From: Flavobacteriaceae bacterium
Lineage (GTDB): Bacteria > Bacteroidota > Bacteroidia > Flavobacteriales > Flavobacteriaceae
NCBI GenBank assembly: GCA_947452415.1
Contig: CANGCT010000026.1
Coordinates: 1 to 32,045 of the forward strand
DNA: 32,045 nucleotides
Direction: 5' to 3'
Shown here: positions 7,636 through 14,631 of the stretch, in pieces
How positions within the stretch are numbered: the stretch's first letter is position 1
Layout of the letters: each line of letters opens with the position of its first letter
Notes under the pieces: generated by a model
Seen by the model: only the letters and a program-made list of their open reading frames with translations
What the model was told of the DNA's origin: nothing
Database searches by the model: none
Made by a program: the position numbers and the translations under genes

Positions 7636-7752
7636 GTTAAAGAGGTCCGACCAAGAACCCGTACAACAAAGCAAAGCAAAGCCCACGCTTTAACGTGAGC
7701 ATTTACCTTATACTTTCCCGTTGTACTTTGAAATTTGGTCGGTTTCTTTAAC
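7636..7752. repeat. 117-bp nested imperfect inverted repeat
   Basis: Three stems are nested around one centre. The outer stem pairs GTTAAAGA (7636-7643) and CCGACCAA (7647-7654) with TTGGTCGG (7735-7742) and TCTTTAAC (7745-7752). The middle stem pairs GTACAAC (7661-7667) with GTTGTAC (7720-7726). The inner one pairs GCCCACG (7681-7687) with CGTGAGC (7694-7700), with one mismatch. A triplet-like AAAGCAAAGCAAAGC run lies on one side. There is no coding frame. The shape recalls folded recombination sites, small mobile elements or a structured RNA. The outer ends (GTT...AAC) are in the opposite arrangement to classical integron attC ends. Confidence 0.6.
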
Positions 7753-7923
7753 AGGAATATATAGCAAACGCTAATATCTTTTTACAAAAAAATTAATCTT
7801 TTTTAATAGATTAGTTTACAAAAGTAGAATAAATATTTGAAATGAGCAAATAAGTAAATTGAATAATTTTCTGACAATTAATCAGATAGTGGTTTGTTTT
7901 TATTTAATGTATTTTGGGGTTTT

Positions 7924-8439
7924 CTATCTTGAAATTATGCCACAACGTAGCATATCTTCAAAACATAATGATGTATACCTATCAGCAGTTACACGAGCAT
8001 TGATTTCATATGGGTTATCAAAATAACCAATTTCTTTTAGATACTTAATATATTCTCTTTGGTTATTAAGGTACGGCATATCAAGGTAATGAGTGTATTC
8101 GTGAATTACGGTGTTTATAAGTTCTTCCACAGAACAATGATTATTAATGAAGATTCTAATTAGACGAATATTTGAAGTATAATCACCGAATCTGTTTCTT
8201 TTTGTTTTATAATAACATATTTTAACTTGAGGATAATATTTGTGCCCCGCCGGGTATTCCATATTATTAATACACCATTTTACTACTTCATTGACAAACT
8301 TTGATTTAGTTACTGTTATATAACTATCATAATTATTATGGCTTACTTCATTAGTACATAAAAAATACGAACCAACAATATAAATAATATAAATGACCAC
8401 AATATATGCTGGGCCCCAAAGACAGAAGTTATTAAACAT
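7924..8439 (-). CDS. Membrane-anchored HExxH zinc metalloprotease-like protein
   Basis: The 171-residue protein has one N-terminal hydrophobic segment (about 8-28, AYIVVIYIIYIVGSYF) without a clear cleavage site, so it is probably membrane-anchored. A small zinc-peptidase-like domain follows. The motif HEYTH lies at 113-117 in a helix (ELINTVIHEYTHYLD), and E145 in PYEINAR, about 28 residues on, is well placed as the third zinc ligand, as in gluzincin/SprT-like minimal proteases. It is the third gene of a leftward cluster: small resolvase, unknown 103-residue protein, this gene (2-base gap). Substrate unknown; cleavage of a neighbour-encoded regulator or a cell-envelope role is speculation. 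The family assignment beyond metallopeptidase fold is uncertain. Confidence 0.72.
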   Translation of the reverse strand: MFNNFCLWGPAYIVVIYIIYIVGSYFLCTNEVSHNNYDSYITVTKSKFVNEVVKWCINNMEYPAGHKYYPQVKICYYKTKRNRFGDYTSNIRLIRIFINNHCSVEELINTVIHEYTHYLDMPYLNNQREYIKYLKEIGYFDNPYEINARVTADRYTSLCFEDMLRCGIISR

Positions 8440-8441
8440 TA

Positions 8442-8753
8442 TTAAATAATTGTAATTTCAACATCTGTGACTTCCATATAACTCTTACTTTCAATACAGT
8501 GTAAAGAGATATTAATATTGAAAAGAATAAACTCTTTAATAAATATAAGTTCATTAATTGACACCGGTTTGAGTGATTTTAATGATAATTTTTCATAACG
8601 TTTATGCAGATAAAAAAAATTGTTTCTGTTGGAGATGAATTTTAATGAGTTCAAACGGATTGAAAAGTGTGGGCCGAACTTTTTCCTAACAAGGTTACAC
8701 AAAACTTTGTTCAATAAAATATATACTTCAAGGATTTCTGTTGACTGATTCAT
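8442..8753 (-). CDS. Protein of unknown function, 103 aa
   Basis: I do not recognise this protein. It is basic in its middle and hydrophobic/aromatic at both ends, with mixed helix and strand character. It lacks a signal peptide and known motifs. It sits 7 bases after the resolvase gene and 2 bases before the metalloprotease gene on the minus strand, so it is most likely translated as part of that operon. It may partner the metalloprotease, but only the spacing suggests this. Confidence 0.6.
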   Translation of the reverse strand: MNQSTEILEVYILLNKVLCNLVRKKFGPHFSIRLNSLKFISNRNNFFYLHKRYEKLSLKSLKPVSINELIFIKEFILFNINISLHCIESKSYMEVTDVEITII

Positions 8754-8760
8754 ACTAAAA

Positions 8761-9363
8761 TTATAGATTAGACAACTTTCTAATTTTCGTAACCGTATTA
8801 AAATGTACGCCTACTATTTTAGCAACTTCAACATTTTTGTACCCTTTTTTAATGTAGTCAATCGCCTTAGCATTCTTAGGTTTAGATAAAAATTTAAGAA
8901 CATCTTCATTACTCCCTTTAGCTCGTCCTCTATATCTGTTTTGAAGCCTCGCTATGGCAATCCCCTCCAATTGTCTTTCACGCGAAATTTTTTTCTCCAT
9001 TTCCGCTAATGTCCCAAGAATTGAAATAATCATCTTAGTTATACTATTTTCTGACCCATCCGGTTGGAGTGTGCTTAAACCTTGAGATACAAAGTGTATA
9101 CAAATTTTTTTTTCGTTAAAAAACTTGATATTATTCAAGATACATAATAGATTTCTGCCAAGTCGGTCAATTTCCCAAATATACAAATCGGATAATACTC
9201 CTTTATCTATGAGTTTAAGTAATTTTTTTCCTCCTTCTCTTTCAAATAAATCAGTTGAACCACTACACTTATCCTCTATTACAAGTTGGTAATCTTTTTC
9301 ATTTACTCGTTGTCTATCTGTATTTTGCTGAATGGTACTTGTACGAACATATAAAACTTTCAT
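8761..9363 (-). CDS. Small serine resolvase/invertase
   Basis: At 200 residues this is the usual size of Tn3-type resolvases and DNA invertases. The catalytic serine is S9 in YVRTS, the conserved arginine motif is EIDRLGR, and the long E-helix region (SILGTLAEMEKKISRERQLEG) contains the usual E-R-x-R-x2-G-type signature. The C-terminal 40 residues form a helix-turn-helix (VAKIVGVHFNTVTKIRK), after RGRAKG. Such enzymes resolve cointegrates or invert short DNA segments. It heads a leftward three-gene cluster with an unknown protein and a metalloprotease. It is unrelated in architecture to the large recombinases at the other end of the island. A dyad at 9549-9590 in its upstream region is a candidate binding site. 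Confidence 0.92.
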   Translation of the reverse strand: MKVLYVRTSTIQQNTDRQRVNEKDYQLVIEDKCSGSTDLFEREGGKKLLKLIDKGVLSDLYIWEIDRLGRNLLCILNNIKFFNEKKICIHFVSQGLSTLQPDGSENSITKMIISILGTLAEMEKKISRERQLEGIAIARLQNRYRGRAKGSNEDVLKFLSKPKNAKAIDYIKKGYKNVEVAKIVGVHFNTVTKIRKLSNL

Positions 9364-9548
9364 AGCTCACAATTTATAAGTATTAACTTCTTTCAAGCTA
9401 AATTGTGCTTTTTTTGTGGAATATATGCTAATTAAATGCTAAATAAGGTTGTTTTGAATCTAACAGAAAAAACTATACCCTAAAATCATAACCTAATAAG
9501 ATATGTGATGAGGTCATTATTATCTTTATAATATATGTAAAGAAAAAT

Positions 9549-9590
9549 CTATTTTTTATACAGACCAAAGTTGCTTTGATAAAAAAATAG
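9549..9590. promoter_or_regulatory. Dyad upstream of the resolvase; candidate resolvase or promoter site
   Basis: An outer inverted repeat (CTATTTTTTA at 9549-9558, TAAAAAAATAG at 9580-9590) encloses an inner one (CAAAG 9566-9570, CTTTG 9574-9578) around a central TTG. It lies 190-230 bases upstream of the resolvase start, in the 365-base divergent spacer to the hip operon. Resolvase sites (res) lie in such spacers, but the assignment is unproven. Confidence 0.3.
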
Positions 9591-9625
9591 CGTTTTCTTA
9601 TCATAGCAAAAAACATCTCTTTTAT

Positions 9626-9643
9626 TATACCCGTTGTGGTATA
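9626..9643. promoter_or_regulatory. HipB operator 1 (predicted)
   Basis: TATACC-CGTTGT-GGTATA is a perfect 6-bp dyad with 6-base spacer, closely resembling the known E. coli HipB operator form TATCC-N8-GGATA. It is the most upstream of three similar sites before the hipB-like gene. Confidence 0.7.
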
Positions 9644-9665
9644 TTGTCTCTTGAAAAAATAAATT

Positions 9666-9683
9666 TACACCTTAAAGGGTATA
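9666..9683. promoter_or_regulatory. HipB operator 2 (predicted)
   Basis: TACACC-TTAAAG-GGTATA matches operator 1 in both half-sites with one change. It starts 40 bases after operator 1. Confidence 0.65.
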
Positions 9684-9706
9684 AATTAAAAATATATTAT
9701 TACTTT

Positions 9707-9724
9707 TATACCCGAAAAGGTGCA
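9707..9724. promoter_or_regulatory. HipB operator 3 (predicted), overlapping the promoter
   Basis: TATACC-CGAAAA-GGTGCA shares a perfect left half-site and a degenerate right one. It begins 41 bases after operator 2 and ends 4 bases before the ATG at 9729. TACTTTTA at 9701-9708 fits seven of the eight positions of the TAnnTTTG -7 box and overlaps it, so binding here would block transcription. Confidence 0.55.
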
Positions 9725-9728
9725 TATT

Positions 9729-9929
9729 ATGGAATTAAGTAAGTTTGTAAAACAAAAAAGAACCTCCGCTAAATTAACTCAACCTGAATTGGCAGAGAAA
9801 GCAGGAGTGGGTCTTCGTTTCCTAAGAGAATTGGAACAAGGTAAAGAATCACTGCGATTAGACAAAGTAAATCAGGTGTTAAAATTATTTGGATATAAGG
9901 TAGGAGCAGTTCAACTAATAGTAGAGTAA
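9729..9929 (+). CDS. hipB: HipB-like helix-turn-helix antitoxin/repressor
   Basis: A 66-residue XRE/Cro-type DNA-binding protein. The helix-turn-helix covers about residues 9-50 (KLTQPELAEKAGVGLRFLRE, then ELEQGKESLRLDKVNQVLKL). This is the form of HipB-type antitoxins (y4mF family), which bind operators as dimers and repress their own operon. The ATG at 9729 is preferred over an upstream GTG at 9720, because the GTG lies inside operator 3 and the ATG start gives the normal HipB N-terminus (MELSKFVKQKR). The stop is one base before the next ATG. It is first in a three-gene operon with the HipS-like and HipT-like genes. Autoregulation through the three dyads at 9626-9724 is a strong inference. 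Confidence 0.9.
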   Translation: MELSKFVKQKRTSAKLTQPELAEKAGVGLRFLRELEQGKESLRLDKVNQVLKLFGYKVGAVQLIVE

Positions 9930-9930
9930 G

Positions 9931-10260
9931 ATGAGAAAGGCTGAAATAAAAATATATGATATAACTGCGGGGTGGTTGGTAGAAGATGAAAATGGATATC
10001 ATTTTAACTATGATAGTTCTTATTTGAAATCTTCAAATCCTGACCCTATTAGTTTGACCCTTCCACTAAAAGAACAACCTTATACGGGTAAAATCTTGTT
10101 CCCTTTTTTTGATGGTCTTATTCCCGAAGGATGGTTGTTAGATATTGCTCAGAACAACTGGAAACTAAACCCACGAGATAGAATGGGTCTTTTAATGGCT
10201 TGTTGTAAAGATTGTATAGGAGCCGTTAGTGTCCATCCATTAAATAATGAAGAACTATGA
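9931..10260 (+). CDS. hipS: HipS-like protein (HipA N-terminal subdomain)
   Basis: This 109-residue protein corresponds to the N-terminal subdomain of HipA (couple_hipA region): GWLVEDENGYHFNYD, then PISLTLPLKEQPY, FPFFDGLIPEGWLL and GLLMACCKDCIGAVSV are the characteristic run of motifs. It carries no kinase domain. In the E. coli O127 HipBST system a separate small protein of this type, HipS, acts as the antitoxin of the kinase HipT, while HipB alone does not neutralise it. The same job is likely here. It starts 2 bases after the HipB-like stop, and its TGA overlaps the ATG of the kinase (ATGA), so HipS and HipT are translationally coupled. Functional assignment rests on homology and gene order. 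Confidence 0.85.
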   Translation: MRKAEIKIYDITAGWLVEDENGYHFNYDSSYLKSSNPDPISLTLPLKEQPYTGKILFPFFDGLIPEGWLLDIAQNNWKLNPRDRMGLLMACCKDCIGAVSVHPLNNEEL

Positions 10261-11195
10261 AACGATGTCTCTTTTGTTACGAACCATTATCTGAAAATGA
10301 AGTAGATTTTCACAGCACTTGTTGTAAAAAAATATTTGGGCAAACTACTCCTCCTGAATTACCATATACAGAAAACCAAATGGAAGACTTGGCTTTACAG
10401 GTGGTGAAAAGTCAAACTACTTTAACGGGGGTTCAAGCAAAATTATCTTTGGAATTAACACCAAGTGAAAAAGGTGAAGGAAAAAGATTTACAATAGTTG
10501 GTTTGTGGGGAGATTATATATTAAAACCACCTACTAAAAATTATAATCAATTACCGGAGGTTGAAGATGTAACAATGCACTTGGGAGCTATAGCCAAAAT
10601 AAAAATGGTGCCCCATAGTTTGATACGATTACAATCAGGTAATCTCGCCTACATTACTAAGAGAATTGACCGCATAAAAGGTCAAAAACTTTTAATGGAG
10701 GATATGTGTCAATTGACAGAAAGAATGACAGAAAACAAGTATCACGGGTCTTACGAACAGATTGCTAAAGTTCTTTTGAAACATTCCACTAATCCGGGGT
10801 TGGATTTGGTAAATTTCTTTGAGCAAGTGTTGTTTTCATTCTTAACGGGGAATGCAGATATGCACTTAAAAAACTTCTCTATAATCAAAACAAATGAGCA
10901 AGGTTACATTCTGTCTCCCGCTTATGATATGGTGGCAACCGCAATCGTTAATCCTGCCGATGATGAAGATTTGGCTCTAACTCTTAATGCTAAGAAGAAA
11001 AAAATTAGCAGAAAAGATTTCACAACGGTATTCAATTCATTTAAGTTAGACAACAAACAACAGGAAAATATTTTTAATAAAATGGAGAAGGCTAAGGATA
11101 AATGGTTTCGTTGTATTGATGATAGTTTTATGAGTGATGAGTTTAAGGTTGCCTATAAAGAATTGCTTAAAAATAGATTTGAAAGAATTGCTTAG
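10257..11195 (+). CDS. hipT: HipT-like Ser/Thr kinase toxin
   Basis: The 312-residue protein is the kinase part of a split HipA. The Gly-rich loop is T54-T-L-T-GVQAK; the ATP-binding lysine is probably K90 (DYILKPP); the catalytic segment is GNADMHLKNF (D201, N206); the metal-binding aspartate is D224 in SPAYDM. A zinc-knuckle-like start (CLFC, then FHSTCC, residues 4-23) is an N-terminal addition of unknown role. HipA phosphorylates glutamyl-tRNA synthetase and E. coli HipT tryptophanyl-tRNA synthetase; the target here is unknown. The HipT loop has autophosphorylated serines (S57/S59) where this protein has threonines (T55 and T57). It overlaps the HipS-like gene by 4 bases. All kinase motifs are intact. 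Confidence 0.88.
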   Translation: MKRCLFCYEPLSENEVDFHSTCCKKIFGQTTPPELPYTENQMEDLALQVVKSQTTLTGVQAKLSLELTPSEKGEGKRFTIVGLWGDYILKPPTKNYNQLPEVEDVTMHLGAIAKIKMVPHSLIRLQSGNLAYITKRIDRIKGQKLLMEDMCQLTERMTENKYHGSYEQIAKVLLKHSTNPGLDLVNFFEQVLFSFLTGNADMHLKNFSIIKTNEQGYILSPAYDMVATAIVNPADDEDLALTLNAKKKKISRKDFTTVFNSFKLDNKQQENIFNKMEKAKDKWFRCIDDSFMSDEFKVAYKELLKNRFERIA

Positions 11196-11206
11196 CTTCC
11201 TACTAA

Positions 11207-11254
11207 GCACCAAATTATAACAAACACGCAGCACCAAATTATAATAAATGCACA
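11207..11254 (+). repeat. Two tandem copies of a 24-bp repeat after hipT
   Basis: Both units begin GCACCAAATTATAA and run 24 bases (11207-11230 and 11231-11254), differing at a few positions near their ends. The array begins 11 bases after the hipT stop codon. Confidence 0.7.
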
Positions 11255-11647
11255 ATATCTAATTTATACAAGCCAATTAATTAAAAAATACTGAATAAAT
11301 TGGCTTATAATTTGAATAACCTACTAACCAAAGTATTATAGATTTTATAAAATATGTATGCTTAATATTATATTGATTTTACTATTCAAGAAGTATTGTA
11401 TATTATTAAATGTTAATTAAAAGAAGAATTAAAATTAATAACTAATAATTAAATAACATATTAATAACTAATGCTAGAAAGCAATTTTTTATAAAAAATA
11501 AGGTCGTTTTTTTTGAAGTAAATAGTTAACGTGAAAATATAACTTTATTATAACAATCTTTTTTAGTATAAGTTATCTATTTATATTTCTGATAGTTAAG
11601 TAATTTACCATCGCATCAAATTTGTAACTTTCTCCAATAGGGGGAGC

Positions 11648-11677
11648 AAAAGTCCAACAGAAATGCTGGACTTTTTT
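11648..11677 (+). terminator. Rho-independent terminator without an obvious upstream gene
   Basis: AAAAGTCCA (11648-11656) pairs with TGGACTTTT (11667-11675), with an inner CA/TG pair and a following T-run. It lies 77 bases before the GH2 gene. It may be left from a gene replaced by the island or end a small RNA. Confidence 0.75.
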
Positions 11678-11753
11678 GTGTATAATTTTGTACTAAAAAA
11701 TTAGAAAAGAATATTCATTTTGTAATCTTTACAAAAAATAGCAAAATCAAAGA

Positions 11754-14420
11754 ATGAGAAATTTTACACTTGCAATAATTGGACTTTTGATAAATACCCT
11801 TACCTGTTATGCCCAAACAGAAAAAGAAAGTATCAATGAAACCTGGAAACATTTTACAGGGGATTTAGTTGGTGCTGAGAAAGTTGATTTTAATGATAAA
11901 TCGTGGCAAACCGTGAACCTTCCGCACACTTGGAATGGAGTTGACGCTTACACTGAAAAAAAATATTATAGAGGTGTTGGATGGTATCATAAGAACTTAA
12001 ATCTTACTCAAAAATATATTGGAAAGAAACTCTTTATCCATTTTGAAGGGGTATTTTTAAAAGCATCTGTGTACCTAAACGGAAAATTTGTCGGGGAACA
12101 TAAAGGAGGTTATACTGCTTTCTCTTTTGATATTTCTAACTTCGTTGCTATTCCAGGCAATAACACTATTGCCGTAAAAGTAGACAGTAGCAAGGACTTA
12201 AATTTACCTCCTATTTCTGGCGATTATACTATGTTTGGTGGAATTTACAGAGATGTATATCTTATTTCAACAAATGAGGTGCACTTTGACCAAATGAATC
12301 TCGCAAGCAGTGGCTTATTTATTGAAACACCTTTAGTGAATGATAATTCCGCGAATGTTAAAATTAGAGGCTCAGTTTCGAATCAATCTAATGAAAATGA
12401 AAATTTAACAATCATCTCAAAAATTATTGATAAATCGGGAGTGGTTATAACTGAAATAAAATCAAAACTTAAACTCGCAGCCGGAGCAAATGGAAATTTT
12501 GAACAGCTTTCCAATAAAATTACCAATCCAAATTTATGGTCGCCCGACAATCCCTATTTATATACTGTTGAAACCACTATTCTTTCTGATGACAAATCAA
12601 AAACCGTTCTTGATTTTAAAAATCAACCACTCGGATTTAGGTGGTTTTCATTTAATCCGGATTCAGGATTTTCTTTAAATGGAAAATACTTAAAACTAAT
12701 AGGAGCTGCCCGTCATCAAGATTATATGGGATTGGGCAACGCATTAGACAATGACTTACAAAGAAGGGACGTGGAGTTATTGAAAGCGATGGGTGGCAAC
12801 TTTATTCGGGTAAGTCATTATCCACAAGACCCTACTATTGTTGAAATGTGTGATAAGTTAGGAATATTAGTGTGGGAAGAAACACCTCTTGGTAATACCT
12901 TTTACGATAATGAAGATTTGAAGACAACCTGCGTAAGTAGTTTAAAAGAAATGATTAGACAGAATTATAATCACCCAAGCATCATCATTTGGGGATATAT
13001 GAATGAGGTAGCACTTGGGACTTCGAAGCTAGCGGATAAAGAAAAGAAAAAAGAGATTTATGAAATTACCGCCAAGTTTGCTAAAGAATTAGAAGGTGTT
13101 TTACGAACGGAAGATAAAACTAGACTATCTACAATGGCTTTAAATTCAGGAGGAACCAGCTACTATAAAGACTATGGATTTTCAAGTTTGACAAATGTAA
13201 TCGGATGGAATACCTATTATGGTTGGTATAAAGGGGCGTTTGAAGACTTTGGTATTTTTATAGATAAAGTTCACAAAGAATCTCCTGAAATAAATAGTAT
13301 CATCAGTGAATTTGGAGCTGGTAGCGACCAACGATTACATAGTTTAAATCCCGAACAATTTGATTTCAGTATTGAATGGCAACAGTTGTACCATGAATCC
13401 TATTTGAATCAAATATTCAGTCGGAAATTTATTGCTGGAGCCACTGTTTGGAATTTTATAGATTTTAATGCTGCAGGTCGTCAAGAAAGTACGCCACGAA
13501 TTAACAACAAAGGATTGCTCTATAACAATCGCACCCCTAAAGATGTTTATTACTTATATCAGGCTTGGTTGGTTAAAACTCCTGTGCTTCATATTGCTAG
13601 CCGTGATTGGCAAATTAGAAAAGGTATTCAGTCGGATCAAAAAGATACAACGGTAACCCAGCCTCTTAAAATTTATTCCAATATAGATAAAGTGGAATTG
13701 TTTTTAAATGGAAATTCATTAGGAGTTCAAAGTATAAAAAATGGATTTTCCGTTTGGAATGTCCCTTTTACAAATGGTAAAAATTTTCTATTAGCAAAGG
13801 GAGAAAGCGCAAACAAAATTTATGAAGATGCCTTACAAATTGATTTTGAAATAGTCCCAGCAATTCTAAATCAAGCTAAAGACAAAGATTTTGAAATTGC
13901 TGTAAATGTAGGTAGTAATTGTTTTTTTACTGATCCCATAAATAACATAACTTGGATGCCAGACCAAGCCTATAAATCGGGAGGTTTTGGTTATGTAGGC
14001 GGAGAAATATATAGGCCCGAAGAAGGTAAAATCGGACATCAATCGGAAGTTTTTCAAACCCGAAATGTTCCGTTATACCAAACATTCAGATATGGATTGA
14101 GCGACTATAAATTTGATGTTCCCGACGGCGAATATGAGGTTGAATTGCATTTTGCTGGATTTGGAGATAAATTATCAAAATCGATTTATGATGTTAGTGA
14201 ATCCCAAGAAAAAGGGAATGAAACTAGTCAATTTAATGTGTTATTAAATGGCACTTTGGCGCTTGAAAATTTTTGCCCTGAATTACAAAATGGCGCGTTA
14301 AATGCCGTATACAAAACATTTATAGTTCAAGCAAAAAATTTAAAAGGACTAACCATTTCATTTGAAAAATTGAAAGGAAAACCTTTTATTAATGCTATAA
14401 AAGTGAGAAGATTGAATTAA
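11754..14420 (+). CDS. Secreted GH2 glycosidase with a C-terminal malectin-like domain
   Basis: The 888-residue protein has a signal peptide (about 1-20, ending in CYAQ). A GH2 sugar-binding jelly roll follows (about 30-175; LPHTWNG, GVGWYHKNL, GGYTAFSFDI), then an immunoglobulin-like domain (about 180-295), then a TIM barrel. The acid/base residue is E418 in IIIWGYMNE and the nucleophile E519 in SIISEFGAG. The NLP..WN and TIM motifs place it with beta-galactosidases and beta-glucuronidases; the substrate is not decidable. The last 160 residues (about 728-888) resemble a malectin carbohydrate-binding domain (FEIAVNVG, GGFGYVGGEIY, FRYGLSDYKF, YEVELHFAGF). It probably acts in the periplasm or at the cell surface on plant or algal polysaccharide fragments. 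No SusC/SusD pair is nearby, so it is not part of a visible utilization locus. Confidence 0.92.
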   Translation: MRNFTLAIIGLLINTLTCYAQTEKESINETWKHFTGDLVGAEKVDFNDKSWQTVNLPHTWNGVDAYTEKKYYRGVGWYHKNLNLTQKYIGKKLFIHFEGVFLKASVYLNGKFVGEHKGGYTAFSFDISNFVAIPGNNTIAVKVDSSKDLNLPPISGDYTMFGGIYRDVYLISTNEVHFDQMNLASSGLFIETPLVNDNSANVKIRGSVSNQSNENENLTIISKIIDKSGVVITEIKSKLKLAAGANGNFEQLSNKITNPNLWSPDNPYLYTVETTILSDDKSKTVLDFKNQPLGFRWFSFNPDSGFSLNGKYLKLIGAARHQDYMGLGNALDNDLQRRDVELLKAMGGNFIRVSHYPQDPTIVEMCDKLGILVWEETPLGNTFYDNEDLKTTCVSSLKEMIRQNYNHPSIIIWGYMNEVALGTSKLADKEKKKEIYEITAKFAKELEGVLRTEDKTRLSTMALNSGGTSYYKDYGFSSLTNVIGWNTYYGWYKGAFEDFGIFIDKVHKESPEINSIISEFGAGSDQRLHSLNPEQFDFSIEWQQLYHESYLNQIFSRKFIAGATVWNFIDFNAAGRQESTPRINNKGLLYNNRTPKDVYYLYQAWLVKTPVLHIASRDWQIRKGIQSDQKDTTVTQPLKIYSNIDKVELFLNGNSLGVQSIKNGFSVWNVPFTNGKNFLLAKGESANKIYEDALQIDFEIVPAILNQAKDKDFEIAVNVGSNCFFTDPINNITWMPDQAYKSGGFGYVGGEIYRPEEGKIGHQSEVFQTRNVPLYQTFRYGLSDYKFDVPDGEYEVELHFAGFGDKLSKSIYDVSESQEKGNETSQFNVLLNGTLALENFCPELQNGALNAVYKTFIVQAKNLKGLTISFEKLKGKPFINAIKVRRLN

Positions 14421-14546
14421 TATTGAGTTTATTTTAAATTTAAATAAATTGTGATAAAATAAAATAGTGAATATCCATTTGTTGTAACAAATAGTTAAAT
14501 AACTAATTGTCATTTCAAATCTGAAAATTAGTCCATTAAGAATCAA

Positions 14547-14589
14547 AAACGAGAAAGCCTTTTCGGAAAATGTAAAAGCTTTCTTGTTT
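14547..14589. terminator. Terminator hairpin between convergent genes
   Basis: A 12-bp stem with one G-T wobble (14547-14558 with 14578-14589; AGAAAGC pairs with GCTTTCT) lies between the GH2 gene (ends 14420) and the Calx-beta gene (ends 14632), and can serve both strands. Confidence 0.65.
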
Positions 14590-14631
14590 CTATGGAAAAA
14601 AATCCATTGTGATTATACTATTTTAAAGGAT

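Larger units (their letters stand above)
11196..11753. other. 558-base AT-rich spacer, probable island edge
   Basis: No gene is seen. It holds a 24-bp tandem repeat directly after hipT (11207-11254), a 9-bp inverted repeat (AAGCCAATT 11270-11278, AATTGGCTT 11298-11306), about 330 very AT-rich bases without evident structure, and a strong terminator hairpin (11648-11677) with no gene reading into it except hipT 450 bases away. Genes on its left are mobile-type and those on its right are not, so an insertion boundary may lie here. Confidence 0.4.

Noticed and set aside
7668..7682. AAAGC triplet-like run as a CRISPR or microsatellite array
   Set aside because: Only three 5-base units and no spacers; it is part of the larger inverted repeat.
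7636..7752. Classical integron attC site
   Set aside because: The terminal bases are in the order GTT...AAC instead of RYYYAAC...GTTRRRY, and no tyrosine integron integrase is in the window; kept as an unassigned structure.
9474..9479. Fourth HipB site (TATACC at 9474)
   Set aside because: The expected right half-site is absent and the distance does not fit the 40-bp spacing.
11560..11680. A tRNA or tmRNA end as insertion target before the orphan terminator
   Set aside because: No cloverleaf, acceptor stem or CCA-like end could be traced.
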